From NCBI GenBank assembly GCA_022829145.1, contig CM040763.1:12385141-12449140 (forward strand): a stretch of DNA of 64,000 nucleotides, read 5' to 3'. This document shows positions 24,680-37,400 of this stretch, one piece after another. This stretch comes from Albula goreensis. Lineage: Eukaryota; Chordata; Actinopteri; Albuliformes; Albulidae. Below the pieces are notes generated by a model. The model did no database searches. It was not told the origin of the DNA and saw only the letters and a list, made by a program, of their open reading frames with translations. A program made the position numbers and the translations under genes. The number at the start of each line of letters is the position of its first letter. Position 1 is the first letter of the stretch.

Positions 24680-25060
24680 TCTTGTACTTTCTGGAATTAT
24701 TCATAATTAATGCTCATATTGTGTCTTTGGCTCTTCTTTGAGCCGAAGTATAAACATTTCTTAAGAAGCCCTACCTTCCCACCCTCATTACGGTGCCTGA
24801 AGTTATTGTTCAACGAGGGGCAAATTACCTCCTGAAAAGTAGCACACCTCAGGTAATGATGGTAAAATATTCATCCCTCTCAGAGCGGCGTGAGGTGCCG
24901 ACAACAAAGGGAGCCTTTGTTTGCATAACATTAGAGCGCGCTCACTCACTGCGCAGACCCCGGGACAGACTGCAGGCTCCCCACAAACACGGGTCGAGCA
25001 AGTGTGCATCACTGGGACCAATTAAAGCTGCAGGTACATTAGCATGTTTGAGTGGATAAG
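24680..25060. promoter_or_regulatory. Candidate enhancer with an inverted SOX dimer site
   Basis: A distinctive non-repetitive block with CATAATTAATGCTCAT near 24710, CTCATTACGG, and AACAAAGG-GAG-CCTTTGTT at 24903-24921, a perfect inverted repeat. It continues into TTTGCATAAC, an octamer-like half. The CpG-bearing GAGCGCGCTCACTC follows at about 24934. The density of recognisable sites makes this the strongest enhancer candidate upstream of the gene. Confidence 0.42.
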
Positions 25061-25180
25061 GGGATCTGGGGAGAAGGAGAGGATCCCACTAATGAACGCC
25101 AGACAGAGGATCCATGGTCGTCTTCCACCGGCCAGCCATTTTTCGTGACAGATGACCCTGGTCTCCTCTTTACTCACCGC

Positions 25181-25371
25181 TGTACACACAGGTCCCCCCG
25201 TACACATACACAATCACACACACACTCATACACTCACATGCATACTAACATACACATACATGCACATACACACATGCACACATTGTCACACACACACACA
25301 AACTCATGCACAGACATAAATGCATATACACAAATCCATACATTAACACACTTATGTGCTCGCACACAAAA
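25181..25371. repeat. Degenerate CA/CATA-rich tract
   Basis: About 190 bp of ACAC, ACATACA and CATGCACA units, the reverse-complement type of the tract at 10553-10882. Open frames through it on both strands are repeat artefacts. Confidence 0.88.
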
Positions 25372-26990
25372 AAACCAAGAACCTCCTCATACTTCAGATG
25401 AGCACTGACACTCAAAACACAGTACAGTCTGAGATGGCATGGACAGATCCAAGTCATTTATCCCTTGTTGAGAGTAACAGATTGAACCATGCTTAATCAA
25501 ACCTGCAAACTATCAAAACAATGTTTGCTTTGAATCTCCTTAAAGAAATAGTCTTTCAAAAATGTATGCCTTGATGCTAAAATAATTCAATCAGAGCTAT
25601 ACATATTTGACAGAGAAACATAAAAATATCATAACAAACACATTTTTTAATAATGTATATTGTGCAAATGGAGGATGTTACTGTAAGAGCATGCCTAAAC
25701 TGTATGTTCTGATGAAATGACACCAGCTTCTCACTGTAGCTGCCCAGAAGATGGCGTTAGAGTCCCAGACATCAAGTGTCAACAAGCTGTGGACAAGGCA
25801 AGCTTTCCTTCCAGAGAAATAGGTAACCGAGCTGAGTAGTTGGGTTCAGACACCAATTCAACTTTTCCCTAAAGCTGAAGTTTTTGTTCTTTCATGTACA
25901 GGTTAAATCCACAAGTCATTTTACCCCTGTGATGTTTTCAGATGGAAGCCTGTTTTTTTGCATTGGGTTACAGTTGGTATGCATTGATTTCCTCTCACTT
26001 TTGACATGGATGCAGAGTCCCCATTGGTCAGGCCAATAGTGGTTAATACCGTTATTGTTCTCACTTACTATCCCCAATCTCTAAATATGCAGTTTGTATA
26101 AACTGTGAGAAACAGAATGACTGCAGCACATTCAGAGATATGATCCTGTTGGTCTTATCTGTCTGCATGTTTTTGTTTGTGCGTTTGTTTGTTTGGTTGG
26201 GAGCAGGTGTTTGCATTGCCCCATTTCTGATTGTTTTTTCTTTCATATGAGTGTGATCTGGTATTGGTCACGGATTGTAGTGAAATGCTCCTACCACCAG
26301 ATGTCATAAAAGAATCGCAACAAAACCCTAGAAAGTAGAGCAATGTATCTAGTTTAAACAATGTCCAGCTTTTGAAATGCATTATGAAAACTATTTTAGA
26401 CAAGATGGAAACAATCTATAAAAGATTAAAATATCAAAAAGTGCCTTAAAAATGAAAGACATGAAATTCACCATAGCACAACTTTTATGTGTTTCTCATA
26501 CTGAAAGGTTTTTTTGTGATGATGTATGAAATATTTGTATTTTATTTCAGTCGTTGTTTGCACTGTGTACAATGTGTGTGTTTATTGAGGCTCTAGAGAT
26601 ATATCATGTCATGTTCAAATGAAATTCCTGAGCACCTTGGTAAAAAAAAAAAATGTGTTTGGTGACAGTCAGTCTTGAGAGTATTATGAGGTCATTGCTA
26701 AATCTCTAGAACTCCATCTCGGATCAAATTAATTGTCAAAAATATGAAAAATGCATAAAGTCAGACAAGAGAATGACTTATACAGCGCTATTCATATACA
26801 TATGTAAAACATACAACCGCTGAAAAACTACAGGTAGCAGCTTGAAGCCATATATTCGCCACGAGATGGAAATTTATACGTTCATTTATTAATCATTAAA
26901 CATACATTTGTACTTGATGTTTTCATGTAATTGAGCATTTGAGCCACACGATGGCAGCAGTGACACATACATGATTTCTATAAATCCTGT

Positions 26991-27060
26991 TTTTTTATTT
27001 ATTTATTCATTCATTCATTCGTTCGTTCGTTTTTTCGGTCGTTCGTTCGTTCGTTTATTT
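26991..27060. repeat. Compound tetranucleotide repeat (ATTT, ATTC, GTTC)
   Basis: TTTATTTATTT grades into ATTCATTCATTC, then GTTCGTTCG, an interrupted CGGTCG, and more GTTCGTTCG. The GTTC units add a regular array of CpGs about 1.3 kb upstream of the sh3gl2 start codon. Confidence 0.92.
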
Positions 27061-27316
27061 AACTTATCTATATCTTCGAAAAATGCAAAGTAAAAAGAAG
27101 AGTCCCTTCCGTGTATCGAGTCCCTTAACCTAGTGTCATGGTTGATGACAAGTAACAGATTTCAAAGCGAGCAAGACACCCCCTCTGCAGAGCAGTGAAA
27201 TATAATAGGATTCAGCATAAGTATACAGATTTATGATGTAATCTTACTATACAAGAAAACTGAACTCTACAACCGTGTTGAAAGACATCATCATAAATTC
27301 ATGGATTATTAACGCG

Positions 27317-27324
27317 TGACGTAG
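27317..27324 (+). promoter_or_regulatory. CRE-like TGACGTAG, distal promoter
   Basis: This octamer is identical to the one at 28168-28175 but in opposite orientation, within the same CpG-retaining domain. Binding of CREB/ATF-type factors is inferred. Confidence 0.35.
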
Positions 27325-27677
27325 TTTTACAGCACGTGCAAACAGGTTTATGTTTATATTCACAACACATTTCTACAAAGACTAATTGAATTTAACATTT
27401 CTGATTAGTCTGTTTTTTCCTAAGTCAACCTTGCATAAATCCCAGTCTCAATTTTCTTCGAAAATATTTGTCTCTCAAAGAATAAAAACACATGCTGTAT
27501 TGAATAATAACAGGAAACTGTAACTTAGAAAAGCATCATCTCTTTTGAGTAACATAATGTGCCTTATACATACAAGAAGACACACAAATAAAATGTGTCT
27601 GACAATCAAAGTATCTTAACAGAAACTGTGCACACAACTGTTAGTCAACGCTTTGACAGTTGCTTGTGAAGGCTTGC

Positions 27678-27698
27678 GTCGCTGTCCATGGTGCTGAC
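27678..27698 (-). promoter_or_regulatory. RE1/NRSE-like REST binding site upstream of sh3gl2
   Basis: Read on the minus strand the site contains TCAGCACCATGGACAGCG, matching the 21-bp RE1 consensus at 17-18 positions, with both half-sites and correct spacing. It lies 671 bp upstream of the ATG. REST silences neuronal genes in non-neuronal cells, and endophilin-A1 is neuron-enriched, so the placement fits. Occupancy is inferred, not shown. Confidence 0.7.
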
Positions 27699-28167
27699 AA
27701 GGCTAGTCCCTGGTTACATTTTAACAATGGGCGAAGATGGATGATACATTCAATTGTTAGTTTTTCCTTATTGGAAGCAATTTATTAGTGACAATTGAAT
27801 ATTCATCAAACGCGTGTTTTGAACAAATGCACTCCATGCATTTGTGTGGCAGCTGATGCAGTGCGGCCACCATCATGTTGTTAACTTGTTTTTATCTTCA
27901 TTTAGAATCAGTCTGAGATTTTGAGGATAGCGAATGATCACACCAAAGCTTTTAGCGTGAGTGTGGGTTAATATCGATGCTAGCTTGATCCTTTAGTATT
28001 TTATGGTGCCATTAGCTCCTATGGTGTTTATCAGATTACTGAACGGTACACGGTTAATTAAAGTCGTGCCCTCCCCAGCTAGTTATTGTTGTATTGGCGA
28101 CTACAGCACATTATAGCTTGACAGCCATGTCCACTGCTCCTTTAAGAGGCTGGCTATGGCGCAGGGC

Positions 28168-28175
28168 TACGTCAC
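28168..28175 (-). promoter_or_regulatory. CRE-like site in the proximal sh3gl2 promoter
   Basis: CTACGTCA on the plus strand reads TGACGTAG on the minus strand, one mismatch from the palindromic CRE. It lies about 195 bp upstream of the ATG. An identical octamer is at 27317-27324 on the plus strand. Confidence 0.45.
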
Positions 28176-28368
28176 TGGCGTGTCGACATTACAATAGAAT
28201 GACATTCAATAACCTGATCATACCATAAGACAGAACCCGAGCCTGGTGATTCCCAGTGATAGACAGCGTCGGAAAGGTTCCCCTGATTGAAACAACAATA
28301 GATAATAGTCGTATACAAACACATACAGTAGCTGGCTTTGTACAGAGTTAACTGGTCAATCAGAAACC

Positions 28369-28413
28369 ATGTCTGTCGCAGGACTGAAGAAGCAATTCCA
28401 CAAAGCCACCCAG
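28369..28413 (+). CDS. sh3gl2: sh3gl2 coding exon 1 (residues 1-15)
   Basis: The exon encodes the whole N-terminal H0 amphipathic segment [15 protein letters not shown], which in the family inserts into the membrane. The donor is CAG|GTAAGA, near-consensus and phase 0. The ATG sits in AAACCATGT context, and no upstream in-frame methionine is needed to match the family start. The next exon lies 25.4 kb downstream; a very long first intron is also typical of this gene in other vertebrates. Confidence 0.95.
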
Positions 28414-31400
28414 GTAAGACCGCGCTGTTGTCTATTCTTGCAAAGGCTGAGGAAGCAAGATTCATCCAAAGCCTGTTTTTACTATTATTAAATTAGTCAA
28501 ATGTTTGAATTCCGTGTTTTTATTATTTATTTTTCACTCCGAATGATGGAGTTGTGCACAGTTCCCGTGGGATATTCATCTCAGAAATGTATGCATTTTG
28601 CTCGCATCCATGGTTAATATGGATTAGCTGAAAACAAATGTTTTCCCACCCCCTCCCAGTATATGTCTATCCAGTCGTGTATCATAGTACCAATTAGCAA
28701 TGCATTTGTAAAATTTTTTTCATTTATGGATCTAAACACTGACTAAATATAAGCCACAGTGGCTATCCACCATATTTATTGAGAGGCTTGCCTTTACCGT
28801 TTGATTAAATGGATGATACAAAACCACATGTTTTATTTATTTATTTACTCATCATCACTCTTTGCCTATTGACACTAATGACTGGACAGGCGGAGGAAAA
28901 TTAGACGATGGATAGACTACCCTTCAGATGACATTCCTTAGCTGATAAAAAGCAGAACGGACTGAGGTGTCGACGCACACGTCAAATCCGTGTTTCTCCA
29001 TTGTTGTTTTTGTAGTATCGCTTTAGCTATTCAGAGCTGCAGGTTGATTGAAGTTCTCGAAATAATAACGTTATGCAATCTGGAACGAACGGCTTCGTGA
29101 CTGTCTTCCTGTAGAGTTCCCCTGCGAATGAACTTTATGGTTTTGAAAATACGCACGCGACATCAAATGAACATTTTCATAAAAAACGTGATGTTATTCT
29201 CACAGCCTTCAGATGATTGTATGGTTTGTCTCTGCTGTAAGTTATATGAGTCGTTTTGGTTCATTTTGCCATCGCAGTAAGAGGATTCTGTTTTTAGTGA
29301 CGCTTTCAAAAAAACTTCATTAAACAGTATATCTTTTACAGTCCAATGATTTACATCAGTATGTTTTGAGGTATAGCTGCGCATATCCAGTTGAGAGATA
29401 GTATAATCTATAATTACGAGATTCAAAGGAATGAATGGAGCAGCCTTCAAACAGCCCCGAGAAAAAGTGCAGAATCCTAAATCAGCCTGTACTAAATAAA
29501 ACTGCTGCAACGTGACGGTTTGTAGGATTAAAATAGAAATATGAATCAACAACAGGCACCAGTAATAGCTACAGAGCCAGTGACGTAACACAATGGTGCA
29601 TTATCCAGGATCCTGTCAGAGACCGGGGTATTTGCGGAATGAAGATGTGGATAGTGGAATACCAATGAAATGTCGAGTTCGAAGTTCAACATGATGTTTT
29701 CTGCAGCTGAACACCTAGAGCTGTGTAGAGTCGAAATACAGAGAATCGATATTGTTAATCTGTAAACAAACTCAGTTGATACTCTACATTTTTGTCAAAA
29801 ATGTACAAGCCAATTATGGTCAAAAGATCCAAATTGATTATTTATGTGAATGATCATTTTTATGTAATAGAAGCATTTCTGTGAAGTGTTACATGTTATC
29901 AGACATTAAAATGTTACATTTGTGAGTTATAGTGACAGAGGAACTTGTTATGCAAAATGAACATAGTATTAACAGTTGAAAATAACCATCACACATGAAT
30001 GCATACTCAGATGCATATTAGCATGTATGATGTGTTAATTCAATCATTTACCAATGACACACATACATGTTCACATTCACACACATGCACACTCACACAA
30101 ACAGACAGTTTCATGCAGGGCTGAAGGTGTATTGAAGGTGTTTCATATCTCAGGCATGGTTGTAAAAGGGGTATTGTGCTGAAGACTGGGGAAGGTCCCA
30201 GAGCCCCAGTCAGACTGACTGGGCGCTGGGACAGGAGAAGGTGAAACTTCACGCTGTATCAGAGTCCTGTCTGTTCAGCCTGAGGATATGGCTGCGTCAC
30301 TGTGTGTCCTCTAGAGCTCAGCTTCTCCAGACTCCAGGCTGCTAACTGGGGCACTCTGCTCTTTGATTGTCCTTCCACACATCTGTACAAACAGTTCAGC
30401 AAAGCGCAGTAGCCCAAATTTCACTAATCTGCACAGATATCTGTTTTCATCCAGTCTGTTAATATTATGCATTTATCTGTTTATTTTTAGACCTTGGACA
30501 AAGACACAGAGGCATACAATGAAATACAAAATATGAAATTCTTAGAACCTGTTTTCGGAGAACAGAAGGATTCTGAATTTCTCAAAAAAAGACAAAAAAA
30601 ATTAGCATGGATTCAAGAGTAAAATAAACCACATTTAGAAATGTTTACCTGATGGCCAGGTCACATCTACTTGTCTCTGTTACTGTTGTGCTGGTATTCT
30701 TTGTGTAATATGGTTTTTGTTTTTGTTGAAGTTTCTGGTGTTTGGTTTGTTGACTGCAGTCAGTCAATAGCAGCTGAGAATAAAACATTAGGAATGAAAT
30801 CTTTCTCCTGTCAGTTATGATGGCAGACATCCTCTGCAGGCTGGGGTAGTGTGGGAGAGATGCAGGTGAGCTCTGTCTTCTGTCTGAGCACTGGAGGTGT
30901 ATAGAAATACAGGTGCAATGCAGTCTCTCTCTGTCTCTGTGTGTCTGTATGTCTGTCCATCTCTCTCTCTCTCTCTGATAGCTGGAGAGTGTGTGTAGGA
31001 GGTGCAGGGTTTCACTCTGGACTCTGTCTGCTATCTTTAATGACGTCACACTCTTGGTGGTGGAAGTCTGTCCCGTGCCTCTACCACCAATCAAAAAATA
31101 TATGGATTGTTAAAGCATCTGCCAAGGTCAATAAGTGCTTGTGAGTGATTGGAGATGAGGAGCAGCAGAAGGATTTTAGTCTTTATTTCTATCCACTTTA
31201 GCTGCTTGCTATTGCCCACAACTTAGTTGCACATGGTTGTTCATTTCATGAGGTGGGAAATGATATATTACAGTGGCTCAAGAACTGAGGTTGCAAGTTC
31301 AAATCTCAGGTGGAGCACTGCCATTGCATTGATATTGTTATGCAAGGTAATAAACCTGAATTGCTTCAGTGAAATAGCCAGCTGTATAAATTGATGATAT

Positions 31401-34400
31401 ACCAAAAAAGTAAGCTCTTTAAATCACTCAGTGAATAGGGGTCCGTCTGGCAAATAAACTGAGTAATACTGTCAGGAAGGTTAATACCAACTCTGCAATC
31501 AAATCAGATCTTCAACAATTACCAAAGACCAATTAAATAGCTTCATTGGACTGGCCAGCCTGGGTTCCAGTGCCGGATTTGTCTGCCAGGTTTAAAATTG
31601 TAAGATTAAGTCATCCTGACTGTGTGTTTTACTTATCTTCATCGGTGAGAGAAACACTCATTTGAAAACACTGTCTGCATCATTTCATTATGAGGAACAT
31701 TTATTCCTATTCTAGATTAAGCACTGAGGTCTGAGTACCTGGTAGGAATTGAACATGGTTTAATAGTAAATAAATTGATGGTGTTTGGAATGACAGGCTG
31801 GATTCATGACAATAACACATTTACTATTACTGTCTGAATGATGGTGCTTGATTAAATTGATTCTGACCATTGCAAATAGTGCTATTGATAATTATAGAGG
31901 CTGTAATTGTTTTTGCTGGGTTACCCCTTAGAAGAAACACATTGAATCACCTCTGTGTGTCAGATTCCATCAAACACTGTTACAGGGCCTATGCAATTCA
32001 ATCAAAATTAACTTAAGTCTATTCAAGGGCATAATCTGTTCTAAAATGAAAAGAAAACATTCCAAAGGATATGTTTGCTTGTCTCCAATAAACAACAGCA
32101 GAAAAGTGCATTTGATTGAATGTCGCCAATTGTTTCTATCAGGGCTCTCCTGTCCCATAGAGCTCACTGAACTCTTTGGCTGTATTTTATGCTGCCAGTG
32201 TGTGCCAGGAGCAATAAAATGCACTGAAAAACAAGCATACCAGCCCAAGGCTAGAAAAATAGTCTACAATAGATTTCTTTTTCCAAAAATCCATCTCACC
32301 CAAGAGGTATACTACAGCTAGATGAATGTCAAATAAAACAACACTTCTGGCGTGACAGGCTGTGCTGAAATCCGATTGCTGTGTAGTTTGTGAAACACAG
32401 CTGAGAGGGTGCCTGCACCTCAGTTTTTGAGCTTTTTTAGTGAATGGTCTCATTCAGACATGAACTGTTAAGGAGGGCCTTGTTCGTATGAGTGCATGGA
32501 GCATGCTCCCTGCCATCTGGTGGGGAAGGCTTTAATACACTGCAGCCATTCACTCTTTAGTGATGGCTGCTTTGACGCCTGTGGCATAGCCATGCTTTGG
32601 GCTGTAGTTTGTTTAAGCTGAAGGGCATGATGGGATTTAGGCCAGAAAAGCAGGCAGAAGGTCCCAGGGTCTCAGAGGGAAGGAGGCAACATGGCTGCCA
32701 GCTCCAGTCGCCAGTCTTCCCCTCCCCTCCCCCGACCTACAGGCATACATGACCCTATGTGACGTGGTGAGGGTCATGCATGCCCCATGCACATGGGTGC
32801 AGGGTGAGCGTGACCAGCATAACCACAGCTGATTGGACAGGGGACAGCTGCGCAGCTGTGCACATACTCCCCCACTGGACTTGCTGAAAGAATGGAGGAA
32901 AAAAGCTGCATTCTGTGTTCTGGTGTGTTGACCTCACAGTGACGGGAGAGTTCATTGACATCCACCATTTTTCCAGGAAGCTCCATTCATGGGAACAAAA
33001 GAGCAGGGTAACCATGGAAGCATCATTGTACCCATAATCAAATATTCTACAGAAATACTCTCCTCTGCTCTGTTATGCCTTTTTCATGCATGCCTTATCT
33101 GCTGTTACAAAAATGATGTAATGAAGGCAAATGAATTTATATTAAATTTGTCAATGTAATCTATTTGATTCACTTAATTCATAATATTTTCAAAGATAAG
33201 CATGAAATCTTCTGCAGAAATTCTCTATCAGGGTCAGAGCTCAGAGCAGTCCAGATATCAATCACAGGGTCTTAACAGTATGGTCTTTCATTATGCATAA
33301 ATGTGTCCTGGGGGGGCAAAAAATGCCCTGTAGATGAAATGACCATGAAATATTTATGAATCGAAGGGCTCAACATTGTCTTTAGCCACTTTAAAGTGGT
33401 GTTATTCAGTGTGGAAGGATACATCAAAAGGAAGATTCAGAAAATCTAAACAGCAAGGCCATTTACTGCCATTTCAGGGTGCTGGAATTGATACTTTGAT
33501 TAAATCTATAAAAGTACGGGTATACAATGTTTAGGAGTAAATACCGTGCTGGAGGACAACAGTATGTCATTCTAAACCAGTAGTCTTTTCAAAACTGTCA
33601 TAATCCATTTTCATAAAAGTGCCACAAAACGTGTAAATAGTGTCAGTACAAATTGATAGACTTACAGCTTTGTATAGCATCTTGGACAAGTGCTTATCGC
33701 TCACTTGGACTGGAGGGACTCAGAGCAGTGGTTTGTCTCTGTGAGATATCGTATATATATATGTATGGAGGGGATATGCCTTATCAGTCAAGCCACAGAG
33801 ATAAAGTTTATATCAAGGCTAAGTCAGAGATGTGGGGTGTGAAGAAAGAGTTTGAGTTTTGCTTTTGGTTTAGAGTGCAGCGTACTTTGGGAATGTGCTG
33901 AGTCAGAAGTAGGGGTGAAGTTGGGGGAAATACCTAAAAGATAAATAGCAGGATGTTCGGCCTGGTTTAAAGCCTGAGACCCCACTTCCACTGCCTGTAC
34001 GCTGAGTCTGCTGACGCAGTGAGCAGAATGTGCAAAGACGCTGCAGCACTGCTGGGCTTATATGTAAACATCTAAACATCTCCAGCGAGAGCAAACAGGG
34101 TGATTGAGCACATGAGCGACTCTCATATCTGGCCCTGTTCCAGACGTCCCCAGAGTCTTCATTTCCCATGAGGCAGTGCTGTAACATGCCTGTCGCCAGG
34201 GACAGAAGGCCCTGCTGTTTGTTCTCATTGTGACCTGTGCCACAGCAATGGAAATGCAGCTCTCTGATCCAGCACAGACCTTCTGAGTGTGAAAATGGGC
34301 AGGCGATCGTGGGAAGGATGGATTTTTCCACTGGACTGCAGTGAGTGGAACAAAACTTGAAGCTCCTTCTTGTCCTGTGCTTGTCCACACATATCCACAT

Positions 34401-37400
34401 ATCCATGTTGTTGCATTTCATTGCCTTCGTTTTGACTATGCATGCACTTTATGGTATGTTAATGAAAAATATGGCCTTACACAGCCTTTCTAACCTTCAG
34501 TTTTCTTCCATAACTTGAAAAAATTAGCTTTTCTCCAGTAAAGACTTTTATCATTTTGGTATTTTCCCTTTTTCCCACCCTCAACTCAGCCATGCAACAA
34601 CCCGATCTGACTGACTGAGAAAGAAGCAGTCATGAACATGTGACTTTGTTTCAACACTGCACATTCACAGCCAATTACACGCTGCCTCTGGCAGGGGCAC
34701 CTGGAAGACCAAAAGTGGCTGCTGGAGAGCAAAGAGGCTGCCGAACTTAAATGGCTTAACCCATCTCTCCTCATTGCTGCTCCAGTCACAGCCAGTAATG
34801 GCGCAGCTGGTTCTCAAACACCCAATGACAGGGCTCACACATGATTCCCCAAATCAACATCCTTGCGTCCCTGAGGCCATCTTAGGCCATTTTTGTAAGG
34901 AACAATAGTACTGGACTTTTCATCGATGTTTTATCTGGTTCTCAGTGTGGCAGTTGTTTTCTATGCTGTCAGGAATGAATATTACAGTGTTGTGTGCTCT
35001 GAATCTGTGGTCGGAGGTGTTGTCAATGCTGTGATTCCACATTGAATGTACCAAGAGCCTCCCCATCTCATCCAGCCTGTGACTCAGACCTCTGTCAGCT
35101 CCGTCACACACCATGCAAGCTCAGAAACAACAAAAACACTATCAAAATTCATGAGGTCCTCATTCAACGCTATGCTTGGTAAGATACACCGAGACATCCA
35201 AATTAAACTGCATCGTTTTCACATCTATATTGCTGAATGTACTGAATAAAATCATATGGAATCAGTACAGTACATGACTGGGTTGTATACACTGCTGGCT
35301 GATATCAGCAGTGCATTCTATACCTGATTTGATGCGCCATTTAACATGTTCAGCTGTGACTCATGTTGTTTAGGTTTGAGGATTTACTGGTCTGTTTGGA
35401 GCAGCTCACTCATCCAGCCAGCCCTCCATAGGGTTTACGGCTTTATCGATTGTTATCCATTTGGTGTGAAGTGGTTGCTGGCAGAGGGGGTATGCCAGCA
35501 CACTCTCACTGTGGTTTGGCTGTGTGAAATGTTATTACACGTTTTAGCCTTTCAGGACTGCTTAATTCCTATTAATTATCCACAATTTAAGAACGTTTGG
35601 CGGGCTGCAACAAGGCAGCTGGCTCTGAAAAACCAAGGGTGTTTGTTTTTCTTCCTTTGGAGAACTGAGTAAATGTTTCGCAAGACGCGTTGAGGGACAG
35701 AAAGTGGTAGTTGGAAAAGTTGTGCAAGTCTTGCCACCCACTTTACAGAGAGAGGTACCTTAAGGAGAAGTCATTTAAAAACAAAAAAAAAGGGGGGAAG
35801 AATTCCTGATTCCTGGGAATTTTATTCTGATTTTCCAGGAGGTTTGTGCAGCTACTCAGTAACAGCAGTTGAATTTGTGCCAATTTTTCCGTTTTTGCTC
35901 ATCCACCCATTGAGCCGAGATGGCTTCAGTGCTCTGGGCAATAATGTCATCTGGTGGCATCCCTGTGAGGAGGCTGAGTGTATGATTTGTTTAGCAGCAG
36001 AGGTCAGAGGTCAGAATCAAGTCCCCGCTGCTGTATGGGAGAATGAGTCATAAGTGCTGCAGTGCAGGGGAGTCCCCAACTGGGGGAAATAAAGAGTTTT
36101 ATGAGATTTCAGACGTCAAGGGAGAAAGAAAGCGTATGCTTCAGGGAACACAGCTCAGGCCGAACATCTGCTCAGAGTGGCTGGGGCTCCACGCCTCATC
36201 ACATCATAAAAGTTACAGACTGATTTTACCCATTATCTCCTCATTATGTTACATCACTGTGGCAAATCCTGTAAATAAGACTGCTCTTAATTGACCACTC
36301 TGGTTACATTTGAAATAAAAGAAAATTAATGAAAATAAAAATAATGAGATGTAATGCATTTGCTTTTTTTATCAAGCATCCACTCATTTCTTCACCAGCC
36401 CAGTTATTATTCAGTTTATTATTTTTGATTTCGTTTTTTGAAATCACATTATCAGCTGTATCCAATGCTCAAAAAACATATCAACTATCTGTGTTGAAAG
36501 CATGACATTGTAAATGTCTGTTCAGCTGACTACATGGAATTTTTCAGTCCCAAACTGAACTATGCTCAGATGTTTATTCAGCCCCTCAAAGGGATTGCCT
36601 TTGAGTCCTGTAGCTCAATAGCCAATGAACACTGGAGCCAATGAAATTCTCTCAGTCTCGCCTGTCTCAATCACAGTCTGTGTCATACTAGCCTGCAGCC
36701 CAAATAACATTGACTAATATTGACCTGATGTTATTTTTAATGCCTTTACAAAACAGGCTTTACTGTATCGGCACTACTGAGGCCAGTCTGACTTATAACA
36801 TCATATATACTGTATGTCTCAGCTAATTCCCTGTAGGTCTTAGCCTCTCTTAGTCTCCTGCCCTGGGCTGGTGTGGTGTGAAGAAGTGGTTTGTTGCTGA
36901 GAAATGCCACTGTGTAATTATGAAAGCGTTGTGGCTAGTGGATGGGGAGAGCACACTGTTATTACCTCATCAGGGAGCAGAGGGCTTGGTTTGTGTCACT
37001 CCCACGATAAGCAGGAAAAGGGGACCGCGAAATGGAAAATTCAATAGGCCGACGTTTCAACACTGCTCGTATTTTTAGTTTGGCGCAGCTGTCCGCTCAG
37101 AGCCAGGTTGTTTCAGTCGATTTCCCATCATGCTCTGTGGACCCAAAGGCCTTCCCAATGGGCTGTGGTTCATCAGCTTGTCATAGAGGGGGCTCGCGCG
37201 AGGTAGCATTATCGCAGCAGCGGCTTTAATCGCTTATCGTCATTCACTCCGGCTCTCTCACTGGAAGCAGACGTTTTCTGAGCTTCCTCCATACACTGTT
37301 AACATCGCCTGTGCATTGTTATCGCCCGTTTAGGAGTCCTCTCATGAAACCCATGCATGGCCTGAATGGCAGTTACAGAATCTGTTTGTCACCACGCCAA

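Larger units (their letters stand above)
18269..27660. other. Intergenic region between the candidate exons and the sh3gl2 promoter
   Basis: No supportable gene. It contains the large minisatellite (20921-22003), a polypyrimidine tract (22534-22607), an AC-rich tract (25181-25371), a tetranucleotide repeat (26991-27060) and two enhancer-like blocks (22730-22960 and 24680-25060). The remainder is AT-rich and featureless by eye. Confidence 0.5.
26880..29700. promoter_or_regulatory. sh3gl2: CpG-retaining promoter domain around sh3gl2 exon 1
   Basis: CpG dinucleotides are frequent here although the sequence stays AT-rich. By eye about 15 CpGs lie in roughly 240 bp near 28925-29165, against few in most other 240-bp stretches of the window. 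The domain covers the first exon, the proposed promoter and the first 1.3 kb of intron 1. This is the pattern expected of an unmethylated promoter domain in a fish genome. No strong TATA box is evident; a weak TTTAAG lies at about 28141. The transcription start is probably within about 250 bp upstream of the ATG. Confidence 0.55.

Noticed and set aside
29163-29591. 142-codon open frame on the minus strand in early intron 1
   Set aside because: No recognisable domain, low-complexity hydrophobic start, no supporting splice or promoter signals. It lies in the CpG-retaining domain just after exon 1, and is best seen as chance.
33903-34421. 172-codon open frame on the minus strand, the longest single open frame in the window
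   Set aside because: Cys/Ser/His-rich composition with no family resemblance, and overlapping frames are also open. In 64 kb of both strands one frame of this size is not surprising.
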